NCBI GenBank assembly: GCA_021796315.1
Contig: JAJYOH010000190.1
Location: forward strand, 1 to 9,672
Direction: 5' to 3'
Origin: Chloroflexota bacterium
GTDB taxonomy: Bacteria; Chloroflexota; Anaerolineae; Anaerolineales; Villigracilaceae
DNA: 9,672 nucleotides
Positions 1 to 6,613 of this stretch are shown here, piece by piece (the stretch's first letter is position 1; each line of letters begins with the position of its first letter). Both the position numbers and the translations under genes were made by a program. Under the pieces are notes generated by a model. That model was not told the DNA's origin. It was given only the letters and a program-made list of their open reading frames with translations, and did not search any database.

Positions 1-87
1 TCCCCAGCCTGGATGTCTTCGAAAGGAGGTACACGACAAATTTCTTCTGCATCCTTTTTATCATGTGATCCCAAGGAGAAAAACATC

Positions 88-1131
88 ATGAAAAAGAAAA
101 CCATTTTTTATTTCCTTATTGGTTTCCTTCTTCTTAGCAGTAGTTGTGGACCCTCCCCGGAGCAAAGCGCAAGCATGACTGCCGCGGCCTGGACTCCGAC
201 GCCCGCCCCTACATTAACGCCGGTCCCCACGCCTATCCCATACAATGCAACCATCATCGTAACAGACGAATCGGGAGCGCCGATTGCAGGAGCGGCAATC
301 GTCTTCCCTGAGGCCGGGGGCGGAAGCGACCCCGTTCAAGCGGACGATCAGGGAAAATACAGTTGGACCAACCTGAATGGTGAGAATATGACTTTGGATG
401 TCGCCGCGCAGGGGTACATGCCCGCTCATCAAACCGGGACAATCCTGCGCGGACCGAACGAGGTCAGCGTGACTTTGCAACGCGACCCATTTGGGATCCT
501 GCCTTCAGAAGCCTGCGCTCCGGGTCAAAAAGCGTTATACCTTGAAGACTTTCAGGATGGTCAGGCACAGGGCTGGTCTACGATTTCCGCGGGTATTAAC
601 GGAGATATGCCCAACGGCTGGAGTCTCATCGATGAAAATGGAAACAAAATTTTGACACATGCCAACGCACCATCGGGTACGAATGATGAACTTCAAGGTT
701 CTGTTTTTGACAATTTTGTCTGGCACTTAAAGTATAAAGTCACGGGCAAGGATGCAGATATGTTCTTTATTTGGAGACTATCCCATGAGGCCGACAATAA
801 CAAGCTTTATGTGACCGTGGTTGGTGCAAGAGAAAAGCCCTGGATGGTCAGATTCTTCAATACGCCTGCCGGCCCAAATCCGATGAATATCGCTAAATCG
901 TCAATCACGCTAAAAGAGGACCAGTGGTACAACTTTGACGTTGCATATTTTGATGGCACCCATCAGGTATGGCTGGACGGTAAAAAGATCATGGAATATC
1001 AGGACCCTCAGCCTTATCCAGCAGGGATGATGGGCTTTCAAACAGGTCTTGACCAATCCAAGATTTCACAATTCTTCGTGGATGACCTGAGAGTCTGTGA
1101 ATTGACCGCGGCTTACGAGCCGGCCCAGTAA
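88..1131 (+). CDS. Secreted lipoprotein with carboxypeptidase-regulatory-like and LamG-like domains
   Basis: This is a predicted cell-surface lipoprotein of 347 residues. The start ATG at 88 has an AAGGAGAA ribosome site at 73-80. The open frame reaches back to 13, but that would bury the signal peptide. Residues 2-19 are KKK followed by a hydrophobic stretch ending in SSS before Cys20, which fits a type II signal peptide and lipidation. Residues 31-52 form a TPTP/APTP spacer typical of Anaerolineae exported proteins. Residues about 53-132 resemble a carboxypeptidase-regulatory-like beta sandwich (TIIVTDESGAPIAGAAIVF, QGKYSW, VTLQRDP). Residues about 148-340 resemble a concanavalin/LamG-like jelly roll (LYLEDFQDG, WYNFDVAYFDG, QVWLDGKKI, FVDDLRV). 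The likely role is carbohydrate or matrix binding outside the cell, with no catalytic residues identified. It is the only plus-strand gene and has its own terminator, so it is probably monocistronic. Confidence 0.8.
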   Translation: MKKKTIFYFLIGFLLLSSSCGPSPEQSASMTAAAWTPTPAPTLTPVPTPIPYNATIIVTDESGAPIAGAAIVFPEAGGGSDPVQADDQGKYSWTNLNGENMTLDVAAQGYMPAHQTGTILRGPNEVSVTLQRDPFGILPSEACAPGQKALYLEDFQDGQAQGWSTISAGINGDMPNGWSLIDENGNKILTHANAPSGTNDELQGSVFDNFVWHLKYKVTGKDADMFFIWRLSHEADNNKLYVTVVGAREKPWMVRFFNTPAGPNPMNIAKSSITLKEDQWYNFDVAYFDGTHQVWLDGKKIMEYQDPQPYPAGMMGFQTGLDQSKISQFFVDDLRVCELTAAYEPAQ

Positions 1132-1160
1132 GCATATATCCTTTTCGATCTCAGGAATTC

Positions 1161-1200
1161 AATCTTGCAGAGGCAACTCCTCTGCAAGATTTTTATTTTG
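1161..1200 (+). terminator. Rho-independent terminator of the lipoprotein gene
   Basis: A perfect stem of about 13 bp (left arm 1161-1173, containing ATCTTGCAGAGG; right arm 1179-1191) closes a 5-nt loop. It is followed by TTTTATTTTG. It begins 30 bases after the TAA stop of the plus-strand gene. The T-rich tail is on the plus strand, so it should act mainly in that direction. Confidence 0.9.
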
Positions 1201-1281
1201 TTAGAGATGCAAATGAGGAAATAATCAAACAGAAACAAAATTCCCTCTCCAAAGGGGAGGAGTTGGCCTGCACGGTCACCG

Positions 1282-1314
1282 CCCTCGCGCGGACATGGCT
1301 CATCATTAATTCAG
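1282..1314. repeat. 33-bp imperfect direct repeat, copy A
   Basis: The stretch starts CCCTCGCGCGGACATGGCTC and ends ATCATTAATTCAG. It recurs at 1960-1991 with two substitutions and one missing base. The two copies bracket the DinB-like gene. No transposase is visible, so it may be a REP-like dispersed element. The rest of 1201-1398 holds no gene I can support, only a CCCTCTCC/GGGGAGG short inverted repeat near 1243-1260. Confidence 0.6.
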
Positions 1315-1398
1315 CCCCTGGCGGCTACTCACAGACTCTGCCTCTTTTATGAAAAGGGTCGAGGATGAAAGCGCGTTTTCTCCCTGCTTCTTCACACT

Positions 1399-1944
1399 TT
1401 ATTTGGCGATCTGCCCCATGTGAAAATTAAGGTGGATGATCGGATAATGGAATAGTTTTTCGAGCGTCATGAATTCGTCGAAGTTGGAGTCCCACTTTAC
1501 GGGGCAATACATGCCTCTCTGCCACTCGTCAGCCCTGATCGAATTGACCTGTTTTAAAAGCGAGACATGGACGCGGTCATATATTTTTCCAATCCTCTTA
1601 TAGGTGAATACCTTGCCCTGCCCGCGTGCGCCGAGTGCATTGATCCAGTTGAAGGGAGCCGTGAGCGTGTTCAACAACCAGGCAAACGGCTTGGACGAAC
1701 CTTTCGGCAATCGTCCCCACAGGCGCGCTATTGGCATCAGCACATTGAGAATGAGGAAGCCGAAGGTCATGTGAGCCATGATCTCGCCGTTCGTCCAGCC
1801 CGGGTTGAGACTTTGCCTGTGCATATCTTCTTCGGTCAGCGAATCGAGCAGGGTATGGAATGTCCCTCGGGTTGCATCGAGTTCGGTTTGTATGGAATCT
1901 TTTATGTTCATTTTCTTGATGATACCATCCGATCTCGTCCCCAC
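1399..1944 (-). CDS. DinB-like (DinB/YfiT superfamily) protein
   Basis: A 181-residue protein of the DinB-like four-helix metal-binding fold. Visible signs are a helical N-terminus (IQTELDATRGTFHTLLDSLTEEDM), the first metal-ligand candidate in NGEIMAHMTFG, and the paired histidines of HLNFHMGQ at the C-terminus, which together fit the usual three-His site. Family members include thiol-dependent transferases and stress proteins, so the substrate cannot be deduced. The GTG at 1944 has AAGGA about 7 bases upstream and is the start used here. An ATG at 1911 (MNIKDS) gives a more family-like N-terminus but has no clear ribosome site. The protein stops right after GQIAK, a little short for the family. 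It is separated from the HNH gene by about 80 bases holding a repeat, so co-transcription is uncertain. Confidence 0.7.
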   Translation of the reverse strand: MGTRSDGIIKKMNIKDSIQTELDATRGTFHTLLDSLTEEDMHRQSLNPGWTNGEIMAHMTFGFLILNVLMPIARLWGRLPKGSSKPFAWLLNTLTAPFNWINALGARGQGKVFTYKRIGKIYDRVHVSLLKQVNSIRADEWQRGMYCPVKWDSNFDEFMTLEKLFHYPIIHLNFHMGQIAK

Positions 1945-1959
1945 CCGTTGATCCTTCCC

Positions 1960-1991
1960 CCCTCACGCGGACATGCCTCATCATTAATCAG
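1960..1991. repeat. 33-bp imperfect direct repeat, copy B (32 bp)
   Basis: Second copy of the repeat at 1282-1314, in the same orientation, differing by G/A, G/C and one deleted T. It lies just upstream of the DinB-like ribosome site and downstream of the HNH reading frame. Confidence 0.6.
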
Positions 1992-2023
1992 TTTCTCGCG
2001 GATGTGATGACGGTTCTACTATC

Positions 2024-2750
2024 TTACTTGTCAACAAACTTCTTCACTACCTTCTTCACAAACTCTGGAAGCGGGGATGAACTTTGTTCTGCCTGTTGTT
2101 TCAGTTTCTCGTAAACCAGAATTTCATCTTTTTCCAAATAATATCTGCTCTTCTAATTTCTCGCAAAGAAATGTGGACATAATTTTCAGGGTTTGCCCAA
2201 TAGCATTTCAAGCAAACATTTGGAGACTTCTCATTAATCCAATTTTCGCAGTGTTCACATGACCACGACTTGGCGCGATTGCATGAGCCACAGACCAACA
2301 TGAAATGTTCGGGATTTAATTCTTCTTGTGTATCGCCCGCAATTTCATACGGCATGCGATGGTCAACTTGCAGATAACGGGCTTCAAACCTGCCCGAACA
2401 AATCGCACACTTACCATTCTCTTTTTTGTAAAGCGCATCCTTGAAATTCTTTGGAAAAGTCTGCCTGCCCTGTAATCTGCCCTTGCGGACTTGGGTCACA
2501 TCGCCAAATTGGTATGCGGCAATTGTGCGCCCTTCCGAATCTTTGACGTGAAATGTTTCCAGTGGAATCCCCGATTCGCGCACATCCCGTGCCGCTCGTG
2601 GCGGATGGTTATAGCCGTATTTCTTTTCTAGTTCTTCTGTGGTGATAAATCCGTGAGCAAGGATATGCTCGATCACTATACGAGCGCGTTTGTTTGAGAT
2701 TTGTTGAAGCAGTCGCTTTGTTTCTTTATTCTGCTTTGATGTTTTGCCAT
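2024..2750 (-). CDS. HNH endonuclease, likely restriction partner of the adjacent methyltransferase; two frameshifts
   Basis: The uninterrupted frame is only 2676-2101 (GTG start), but the gene is evidently longer. An ATG at 2750 with GAGGG 7 bases upstream starts MAK and then falls out of frame. One extra A in the four-A run at 2745-2742 restores a continuous MAKTSKQNKETKRLLQQ... into the main frame. At the other end, one extra A in the AAAAA run near 2126-2122 replaces the abrupt MKFWFTRN end by DEILVYEKLKQQ... and a lysine-rich tail ending FVDK at a TAA (2026-2024). The repaired protein would be 242 residues: a helix-turn-helix-like region (about 20-75) and a zinc-bound HNH core with CAIC at 115-118, VDH at 129-131 and CGSCN at 154-158. 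Further CxxC pairs lie at 165-168 and 180-183. It starts 18 bases after the methyltransferase stop, which implies one operon. Recognition site unknown. Confidence 0.75.
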
Positions 2751-2768
2751 TGAATATCCCTCGGAGAT

Positions 2769-3680
2769 TTAGAACTCGAAAAGAACAGGCTGGCGATTGA
2801 TTTTCTTTTCAAGAATGTGAATTGGCTCGATTCCCAATTGTTCAACCAGGTTTTTGGATAGATAAACAGACTCAATAGTGACGTCATCCCTGCCAAGCAA
2901 AGTCGCTTGCGAAGAACGTCCCGCATTCACTTCAAGCCGATACATGCCAAGTTCTTCTGGCAAACTTTGCCCGTATGATTTTTTCCCCGTCCGCCCATCG
3001 TAACTTAAGATAAAGTGTACGTTTCGCTGATTGAGTTTTTTCAATTCTCGCGTGAACTTATCGAAGTCAATCCCGCTAAAATAGCGAGAGTCACCAGTTG
3101 CGCACACACCTTGATATGGCGGATCCATGTAAACAAGGTCGGTAGGTTTGGCAAGTACAAGTATTTCTTTGTAATCCTGGCTGGTCGCAATCGTTTTTCC
3201 AGATAACAGTTTTGAAACAAACAAAATATCATCCGTCATTTGTTGCGGGTTGCGTCCCAGACGGCGATTATCCGGGCTTTGATTGAACTCGCCGTAAGCG
3301 TTATAACGCACGGATGCCTTCACACAACGTGCCAGCAGATATAACAGGAAATCAGGCCGCTTCGTTTTGTTGAACTCGTCCCGCACAAAATCGTAATATT
3401 TTCTCTCGTTCCCCTGTTGTTTCAGCCAGAGATGTTTGTATTGCTCAGAAATTTTCTTTGGATGATTAATGATTTCATCCCATAGAGCAATCAATGGTTG
3501 ATTTACATCATTGATATGAAAACGAGATGCTTTCTTACGAAATGCCGCCGCAATGGAAATCGCCGCCGACCCTGCAAAAGGCTCGAACAATGTATCAACA
3601 TCCTGCAGGAAAAATGGCAGGATATATTTCGCAAGATTTCGCTTGCTACCTTGATAGGGGATAGGATGTGGTATTTTCAC
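2769..3680 (-). CDS. D12-class (Dam-like) N6-adenine DNA methyltransferase
   Basis: A 303-residue enzyme expected to transfer a methyl group from S-adenosylmethionine to adenine N6 in a specific DNA site. The motif order is that of the D12/Dam family. PYQGSKR at residues 8-14 is motif X, FEPFAGSAA at 32-40 is the cofactor-binding motif I, ND at 57-58 is a likely acidic cofactor contact, and the catalytic DPPY is at 186-189. The full length and all motifs are intact. The GTG start at 3680 has AAGGAAG at a 6-base spacing. The HNH gene follows 18 bases downstream, so the natural reading is a type II restriction-modification pair with this gene protecting the host. A solitary regulatory methylase is the alternative if the HNH gene is truly dead. 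The stretch is visibly more A/T-rich than the herA gene, consistent with acquisition. Confidence 0.93.
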   Translation of the reverse strand: MKIPHPIPYQGSKRNLAKYILPFFLQDVDTLFEPFAGSAAISIAAAFRKKASRFHINDVNQPLIALWDEIINHPKKISEQYKHLWLKQQGNERKYYDFVRDEFNKTKRPDFLLYLLARCVKASVRYNAYGEFNQSPDNRRLGRNPQQMTDDILFVSKLLSGKTIATSQDYKEILVLAKPTDLVYMDPPYQGVCATGDSRYFSGIDFDKFTRELKKLNQRNVHFILSYDGRTGKKSYGQSLPEELGMYRLEVNAGRSSQATLLGRDDVTIESVYLSKNLVEQLGIEPIHILEKKINRQPVLFEF

Positions 3681-3712
3681 AGCGAACTTCCTTTATGAAT
3701 AAATCTAATGCA

Positions 3713-3718
3713 ATTATA
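3713..3718 (-). promoter_or_regulatory. Candidate -10 box for the methyltransferase-HNH operon
   Basis: On the minus strand this reads TATAAT, an exact consensus -10, and would start transcription some 20-30 bases before the GTG at 3680. I see no good -35 at 16-18 bases upstream; that position falls inside the relic herA tail. It is a plausible but unproven promoter. Confidence 0.4.
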
Positions 3719-3725
3719 CAGCACA

Positions 3726-3842
3726 CTAGAATCCCAACTCTTTCAAATTCTGTTCCTTGCTGCGTTTGCCGCCGCCCATCAACTCCTTCCAGAACTCTTC
3801 GTCATATCTGCGTGAGCGCACAGGCAAACGACATCAAGGCGC
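3726..3842 (-). pseudogene. Relic 3' end of a second herA gene
   Basis: Read on the minus strand, this ends in SRRYDEEFWKELMGGGKRS followed by KEQNLKELGF and a TAG stop at 3728-3726. It matches the last 38 residues of the intact HerA at 4509-6200, with 30 of 38 identical by my count. A one-base surplus in the T-run at 3828-3826 breaks the frame within the match. Similarity stops abruptly near 3842, inside the left arm of an inverted repeat. Nothing of the ATPase core remains, so it is not functional. It marks a past insertion, replacement or duplication at the herA 3' end, and its divergence shows that the event is old or that the tail came from a different strain. Confidence 0.8.
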
Positions 3843-3880
3843 CATGAAAATCGAAAGTCTCAAGCTTGAATTTCATGGCG
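3840..3880. repeat. 10-bp perfect inverted repeat at the brnA/herA-relic junction
   Basis: CGCCATGAAA at 3840-3849 is the exact reverse complement of TTTCATGGCG at 3871-3880, with 21 bases between. It sits 13 bases beyond the brnA stop. It could form a hairpin, but no T-run follows on either side, so it is a weak terminator candidate. It overlaps the edge of the herA relic and may mark a recombination junction. Confidence 0.6.
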
Positions 3881-3893
3881 TTCATCTGTCAAA

Positions 3894-4181
3894 TCAGCCT
3901 CCGTTTGGCAGTTGACGCGATTTAAAATCCTGCTCGATCCGTTCCTGCAAGAACATCTTGATTAGGGATTGATACGGCACATCACGCTCATTTGCCAGTT
4001 GGCGCAGGGCATCCAAGAGCGATTCGGGCAGGCGTAGTGAAATAGCCCTGGTGGAAGGTTTCAAATTCGGAAATAACATCCGTTCGGCGCTTGTCCAATC
4101 CAGGTATTCGGAGGAATCGTTTTCACTCCAAAAATTCTGTTCCTCATCCTCGTTTTTGAATTTAGGAATTGGTTTGCTCAT
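3894..4181 (-). CDS. brnA: BrnA/CopG-type antitoxin
   Basis: A 95-residue protein matching the CopG-antitoxin family paired with BrnT toxins. The N-terminal half carries the acidic, aromatic toxin-contact segment (FWSENDSSEYLDW). The C-terminal half carries a ribbon-helix-helix DNA-binding segment (STRAISLRLPESLLDALRQLA, then YQSLIKMFLQERI). The start ATG at 4181 lies inside the toxin gene (20-base overlap) with AAGGAG about 10 bases upstream, so the two are translationally coupled. As in characterised BrnTA pairs, it should neutralise the toxin and repress the shared promoter, and the palindrome at 4466-4484 is the likely operator. Confidence 0.85.
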   Translation of the reverse strand: MSKPIPKFKNEDEEQNFWSENDSSEYLDWTSAERMLFPNLKPSTRAISLRLPESLLDALRQLANERDVPYQSLIKMFLQERIEQDFKSRQLPNGG

Positions 4182-4461
4182 AAAATTTGCGCTCCTTTTT
4201 ACTCATGTCACGGGCAGAGATCACGCGGATTCTGTTCTCACGAACTGTAAACGCAATGAACAACCATCTGCCAGTGATTGTATGACCGAGTACGTAATAT
4301 CGCGGCTCTTCTTGGGAATGGGTAGGATCTGGCTGAAGCAGGAGGGGCAGGTTGAAAAATACCTCTTCACATTCACCTGCTAATACCCGGTGTTTTTCCC
4401 AGTTCTTTTCACGGTTATTTTCATCCCAGTCGAAGCCAGTGATCTGACTCAGGTCAATCAT
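4162..4461 (-). CDS. brnT: BrnT-type RNase toxin
   Basis: A 99-residue protein with the hallmark BrnT sequence order: FDWDENNREKNWEKHRV at the N-terminus, then EEVFFNLP, RYYVLGHTITGRWLFIAFTV, and the terminal IRVISARDMSKKERKFYE. BrnT toxins have a RelE-like fold and cleave RNA, slowing growth when the antitoxin is lost. The toxin gene comes first and the antitoxin second, which is the normal BrnTA order. The ATG at 4461 lies 4 bases after a 19-bp palindrome and has no ribosome site, so the message may be leaderless or nearly so. The pair sits between herA and the herA relic, which suggests it arrived as a cassette. Confidence 0.9.
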   Translation of the reverse strand: MIDLSQITGFDWDENNREKNWEKHRVLAGECEEVFFNLPLLLQPDPTHSQEEPRYYVLGHTITGRWLFIAFTVRENRIRVISARDMSKKERKFYEQTNS

Positions 4462-4465
4462 GAGT

Positions 4466-4484
4466 GTATATTACCATAATATAC
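4466..4484 (-). promoter_or_regulatory. Palindromic operator/promoter of brnTA
   Basis: GTATATTA and TAATATAC are perfect 8-bp arms around a 3-base centre, directly upstream of brnT. On the minus strand TAATAT inside it could be a -10, with TTGTCC 18 bases upstream as a -35. Overlap of operator and -10 fits autorepression by the ribbon-helix-helix antitoxin. Confidence 0.6.
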
Positions 4485-4508
4485 AAAAAGCGGACAACCA
4501 TTTGCTGC

Positions 4509-6200
4509 TCAAAATCCCAACTCCTTCAAATTCTGCTCCTGGCTCCTCTTTGTGCCTCCCAGCAACTCTTTCCAGAAGGCCTCATCATACCTACGTGACT
4601 TGACGGGCAATGGCATCGGGACACCCCAACCCAACAGCAGAACTTCCTCCTTCGCTTGCAGGTGGGCCAACATGCCGCGCAACGCCTCGCGCCCCGCCAG
4701 CCCCGAAAGCACGGCGTGGATATCATCCTCGTCACCGAGCCAGCCGGAGATGCGCGTCCCCAACTGAGACATGACCTCGTCATAGATTTGCGACGGGCGC
4801 TGGTCAACGATCAACAGCGTCACGTAATACTTGCGGAGTTCACGCGCGATCGTGGCGAAGGTCGTCTGCGCGGCCATCTCACGGTTCAATAGTTTATGCG
4901 CCTCCTCCACCACGATCACCAACGGTCGTGGCTCCACCTGTCCGTGCGTGCGGAACTCATTCGTCTTCTTCTCCCACGCCGCGCGGATCTTGCGCGTCAG
5001 CAAATTCGAGACAAGCAGGTAATCGAGATCGCTTTCGTGTTCGCCGTACGAAAGGACAACGTGCCCTCCATTCTCCAGCGAGTCGATGATATTCTTCACG
5101 CTGTCTGCGGCGGGCTTCTCGACGATATACGGCTTGTCGAACAAACGGCGCATCTTGTCATGCAAGCCCTCAGCCGCCATCACGTTCACGCCGTTTTCAT
5201 TGGCCCACGCCGCAACACTTCCCTCAACGGGCACTTCTTTCTTCTTTCCTCTTTCATCCTCGATCACAACCATCTCACGCGACATATCACGGAATCTCGC
5301 AAACCAATCATGTTTGAACGACCCGTACAACGCGTTCAACGTGGTGGGCGTGGTCTCTTTCAGATTTAATTCGCGCGTCAATGTTTCAATATCCGCTGTG
5401 GATATGTCGCCTGTTGAGATTTCCAGATTAAAGTCCGGGACCTGGCCTCTGATGGTTGCTCCTGATCCCAGGCCGACGATTCTTACCTTCGACTTGAACT
5501 TGGTCTTCAATCCCGTCACGGCCTTTTTCGTGTCCGACGCCACATCGTCAAAGCCATACTCGTTGTGCATATCCAGCACCAGCACGGAGGCTTTGTTGTA
5601 GTGCATCAAGCCCGCCAGCACCAGCCGCGTCAAAAACGACTTACCCGTGCCTGTCGCCCCGAACACTCCCGATGACCTTTGCACGAATTTATCCATGTCA
5701 ATGCACACGGGATGATTCTGCTCGCGCGTGTACCCGATGACGAAGTTGCCTTTCTCGCCCGCCGCGCCGAAGATTTGGGCGATATCCCCTTCGGATGCAA
5801 GGAACACTTCCGCGTGATGCGGCGGGATGTTCTTCACAGGCAATAACTTTGGCTCAGAGTTTAATAGCATCCACTTCGTGTACTCCGGACTCGACTCGTC
5901 GGGTCCCACTTCGAGCATGAGATTGGGCAGCACTTCGAGATTTGCAAAGAGAGTCTGTCCGTGCAACGCATTCGAGATGTATGAAGGGAAACGTCCCTCC
6001 ATTTGCTCGTCCGCAAAGCGTGGGTCCGTCGCGCCGAGTTGAATGTCCGTGACGATGCCGTAATAGCGCCAATTTCCGCTGGAGATGATCACAAACGCCC
6101 CCTCCTGCATTTCCTGCGGCGAGACGACGAGCCGCACGCGGAAGTTTTCCTTCAATCCGCCACCGACTAAGTAGCCAATTTTTGTTCGTTGTTGTTCCAT
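4509..6200 (-). CDS. herA: HerA-type DNA-translocating ATPase
   Basis: A 563-residue HerA/FtsK-superfamily ATPase, expected to form a hexamer that pumps DNA and feeds the NurA nuclease. Residues about 7-56 form the HAS barrel (IGYLVGGGLKENFRVRLVV, then YYGIVTDIQLG). The Walker A motif is GATGTGKS at 181-188, with an acidic strand LVLDMHNEYG near 207-216. The Walker B motif is VIVVEEAH at 428-435, with the family's characteristic paired glutamates, and DQRPSQI begins at 466. The C-terminal tail, from about residue 526, is the part duplicated as a relic further downstream. The ATG at 6200 has GGAG 5 bases upstream. It lies in the same direction as the nurA-like gene but is separated from it by three genes, a looser arrangement than the usual adjacent pair. 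Repair versus phage-defence function cannot be told from sequence alone. Confidence 0.93.
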   Translation of the reverse strand: MEQQRTKIGYLVGGGLKENFRVRLVVSPQEMQEGAFVIISSGNWRYYGIVTDIQLGATDPRFADEQMEGRFPSYISNALHGQTLFANLEVLPNLMLEVGPDESSPEYTKWMLLNSEPKLLPVKNIPPHHAEVFLASEGDIAQIFGAAGEKGNFVIGYTREQNHPVCIDMDKFVQRSSGVFGATGTGKSFLTRLVLAGLMHYNKASVLVLDMHNEYGFDDVASDTKKAVTGLKTKFKSKVRIVGLGSGATIRGQVPDFNLEISTGDISTADIETLTRELNLKETTPTTLNALYGSFKHDWFARFRDMSREMVVIEDERGKKKEVPVEGSVAAWANENGVNVMAAEGLHDKMRRLFDKPYIVEKPAADSVKNIIDSLENGGHVVLSYGEHESDLDYLLVSNLLTRKIRAAWEKKTNEFRTHGQVEPRPLVIVVEEAHKLLNREMAAQTTFATIARELRKYYVTLLIVDQRPSQIYDEVMSQLGTRISGWLGDEDDIHAVLSGLAGREALRGMLAHLQAKEEVLLLGWGVPMPLPVKSRRYDEAFWKELLGGTKRSQEQNLKELGF

Positions 6201-6215
6201 AAGAACTCCGTTCCG

Positions 6216-6243
6216 GATTGTTGATTCTAGATTGTTGATTTTT
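6216..6243. repeat. 14-bp tandem repeat (two copies plus a partial third)
   Basis: GATTGTTGATTCTA (6216-6229) is followed by GATTGTTGATTTTT (6230-6243), then GATTAAG. The stop codon and last few codons of the four-helix-bundle gene lie inside it, and herA begins only 16 bases beyond it. Confidence 0.7.
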
Positions 6244-6598
6244 GATTAAGGTGTGCCCTGGCTGTCTTGATGGATGCAGTGAAGATTGCAACCAGTTCAT
6301 CTGCTTCCTTCATCAGGTCTTTTAGTTTTTCGGTTGAGACAATCCCTGCTTCCTGCAACATCTCCATCCAATACAAACATTCGTCTGCTTCTTCCAGTGA
6401 AATGCCCGCCTTGGCAATAAAATCCGCTTTGGATTTGCCGCGGCACGCGGCTCGATAATTCGCACCCACAGATATTCCCGATCGTAGCAATTGATTCCCA
6501 ATTGTCCGCGCGGTTTGACTACTGGGTAAAGACTCAACCAGTCCGATCACACGTAGCCCGAACTGTTTTGTCCGCTTCTTCAACTCGTTCTCGTTCAT
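6227..6598 (-). CDS. Four-helix-bundle protein (23S rRNA intervening-sequence protein family)
   Basis: A 123-residue member of the S23/four-helix-bundle family, first known from genes inside 23S rRNA insertions and structurally akin to Avd proteins of diversity-generating retroelements. Diagnostic stretches are KRTKQFGLRVIGLVESLP (8-25), QLLRSGISVGANYRAACRGK (36-55), and SKADFIAKAGISLEEADECL followed by YWMEMLQEAGI (56-86). Its molecular role is unknown; neither a reverse transcriptase nor rRNA is nearby. The ATG at 6598 has GGAG 6 bases upstream and is preferred over the in-frame ATG at 6613. The final residues NQKSTI are encoded by the 14-bp tandem repeat, and AATC/ATTT-rich repeat DNA also lies upstream (6619-6690), so the gene looks like a small cassette dropped in front of herA. 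Confidence 0.9.
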   Translation of the reverse strand: MNENELKKRTKQFGLRVIGLVESLPSSQTARTIGNQLLRSGISVGANYRAACRGKSKADFIAKAGISLEEADECLYWMEMLQEAGIVSTEKLKDLMKEADELVAIFTASIKTARAHLNQKSTI

Positions 6599-6613
6599 CG
6601 TAGACTCCAACAT

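Noticed and set aside
22..30. AAAGGAGGT, a perfect anti-ribosome complement; also considered as the reverse of a 16S rRNA 3' end
   Set aside because: No start codon lies at a suitable distance, and the neighbouring bases do not match the conserved GGATCACCTCC end of 16S rRNA. Probably chance or the tail of an upstream gene.
1567..2007. Plus-strand 146-codon open frame
   Set aside because: It lies opposite the DinB-like gene and its sequence resembles no family. It reads as a shadow frame.
2742..2750. Programmed -1 frameshift in the HNH gene start
   Set aside because: The site does not fit the usual X-XXY-YYZ slippery heptamer, and a second, identical type of lesion near the 3' end makes base loss in A-runs simpler.
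2726..2926. Minus-strand 66-codon frame overlapping the methyltransferase end
   Set aside because: It is out of frame with both the methyltransferase and the HNH gene, and has no family resemblance. Not a link between the two.
4896..5601. Long plus-strand open frames across the ATPase gene
   Set aside because: They are antisense to the Walker A to Walker B region of HerA, with compositionally odd translations. They are shadows of a well-supported gene.
6227..6598. Diversity-generating retroelement, suggested by the Avd-like four-helix-bundle protein
   Set aside because: No reverse transcriptase frame and no template/variable repeat pair are visible in the window.
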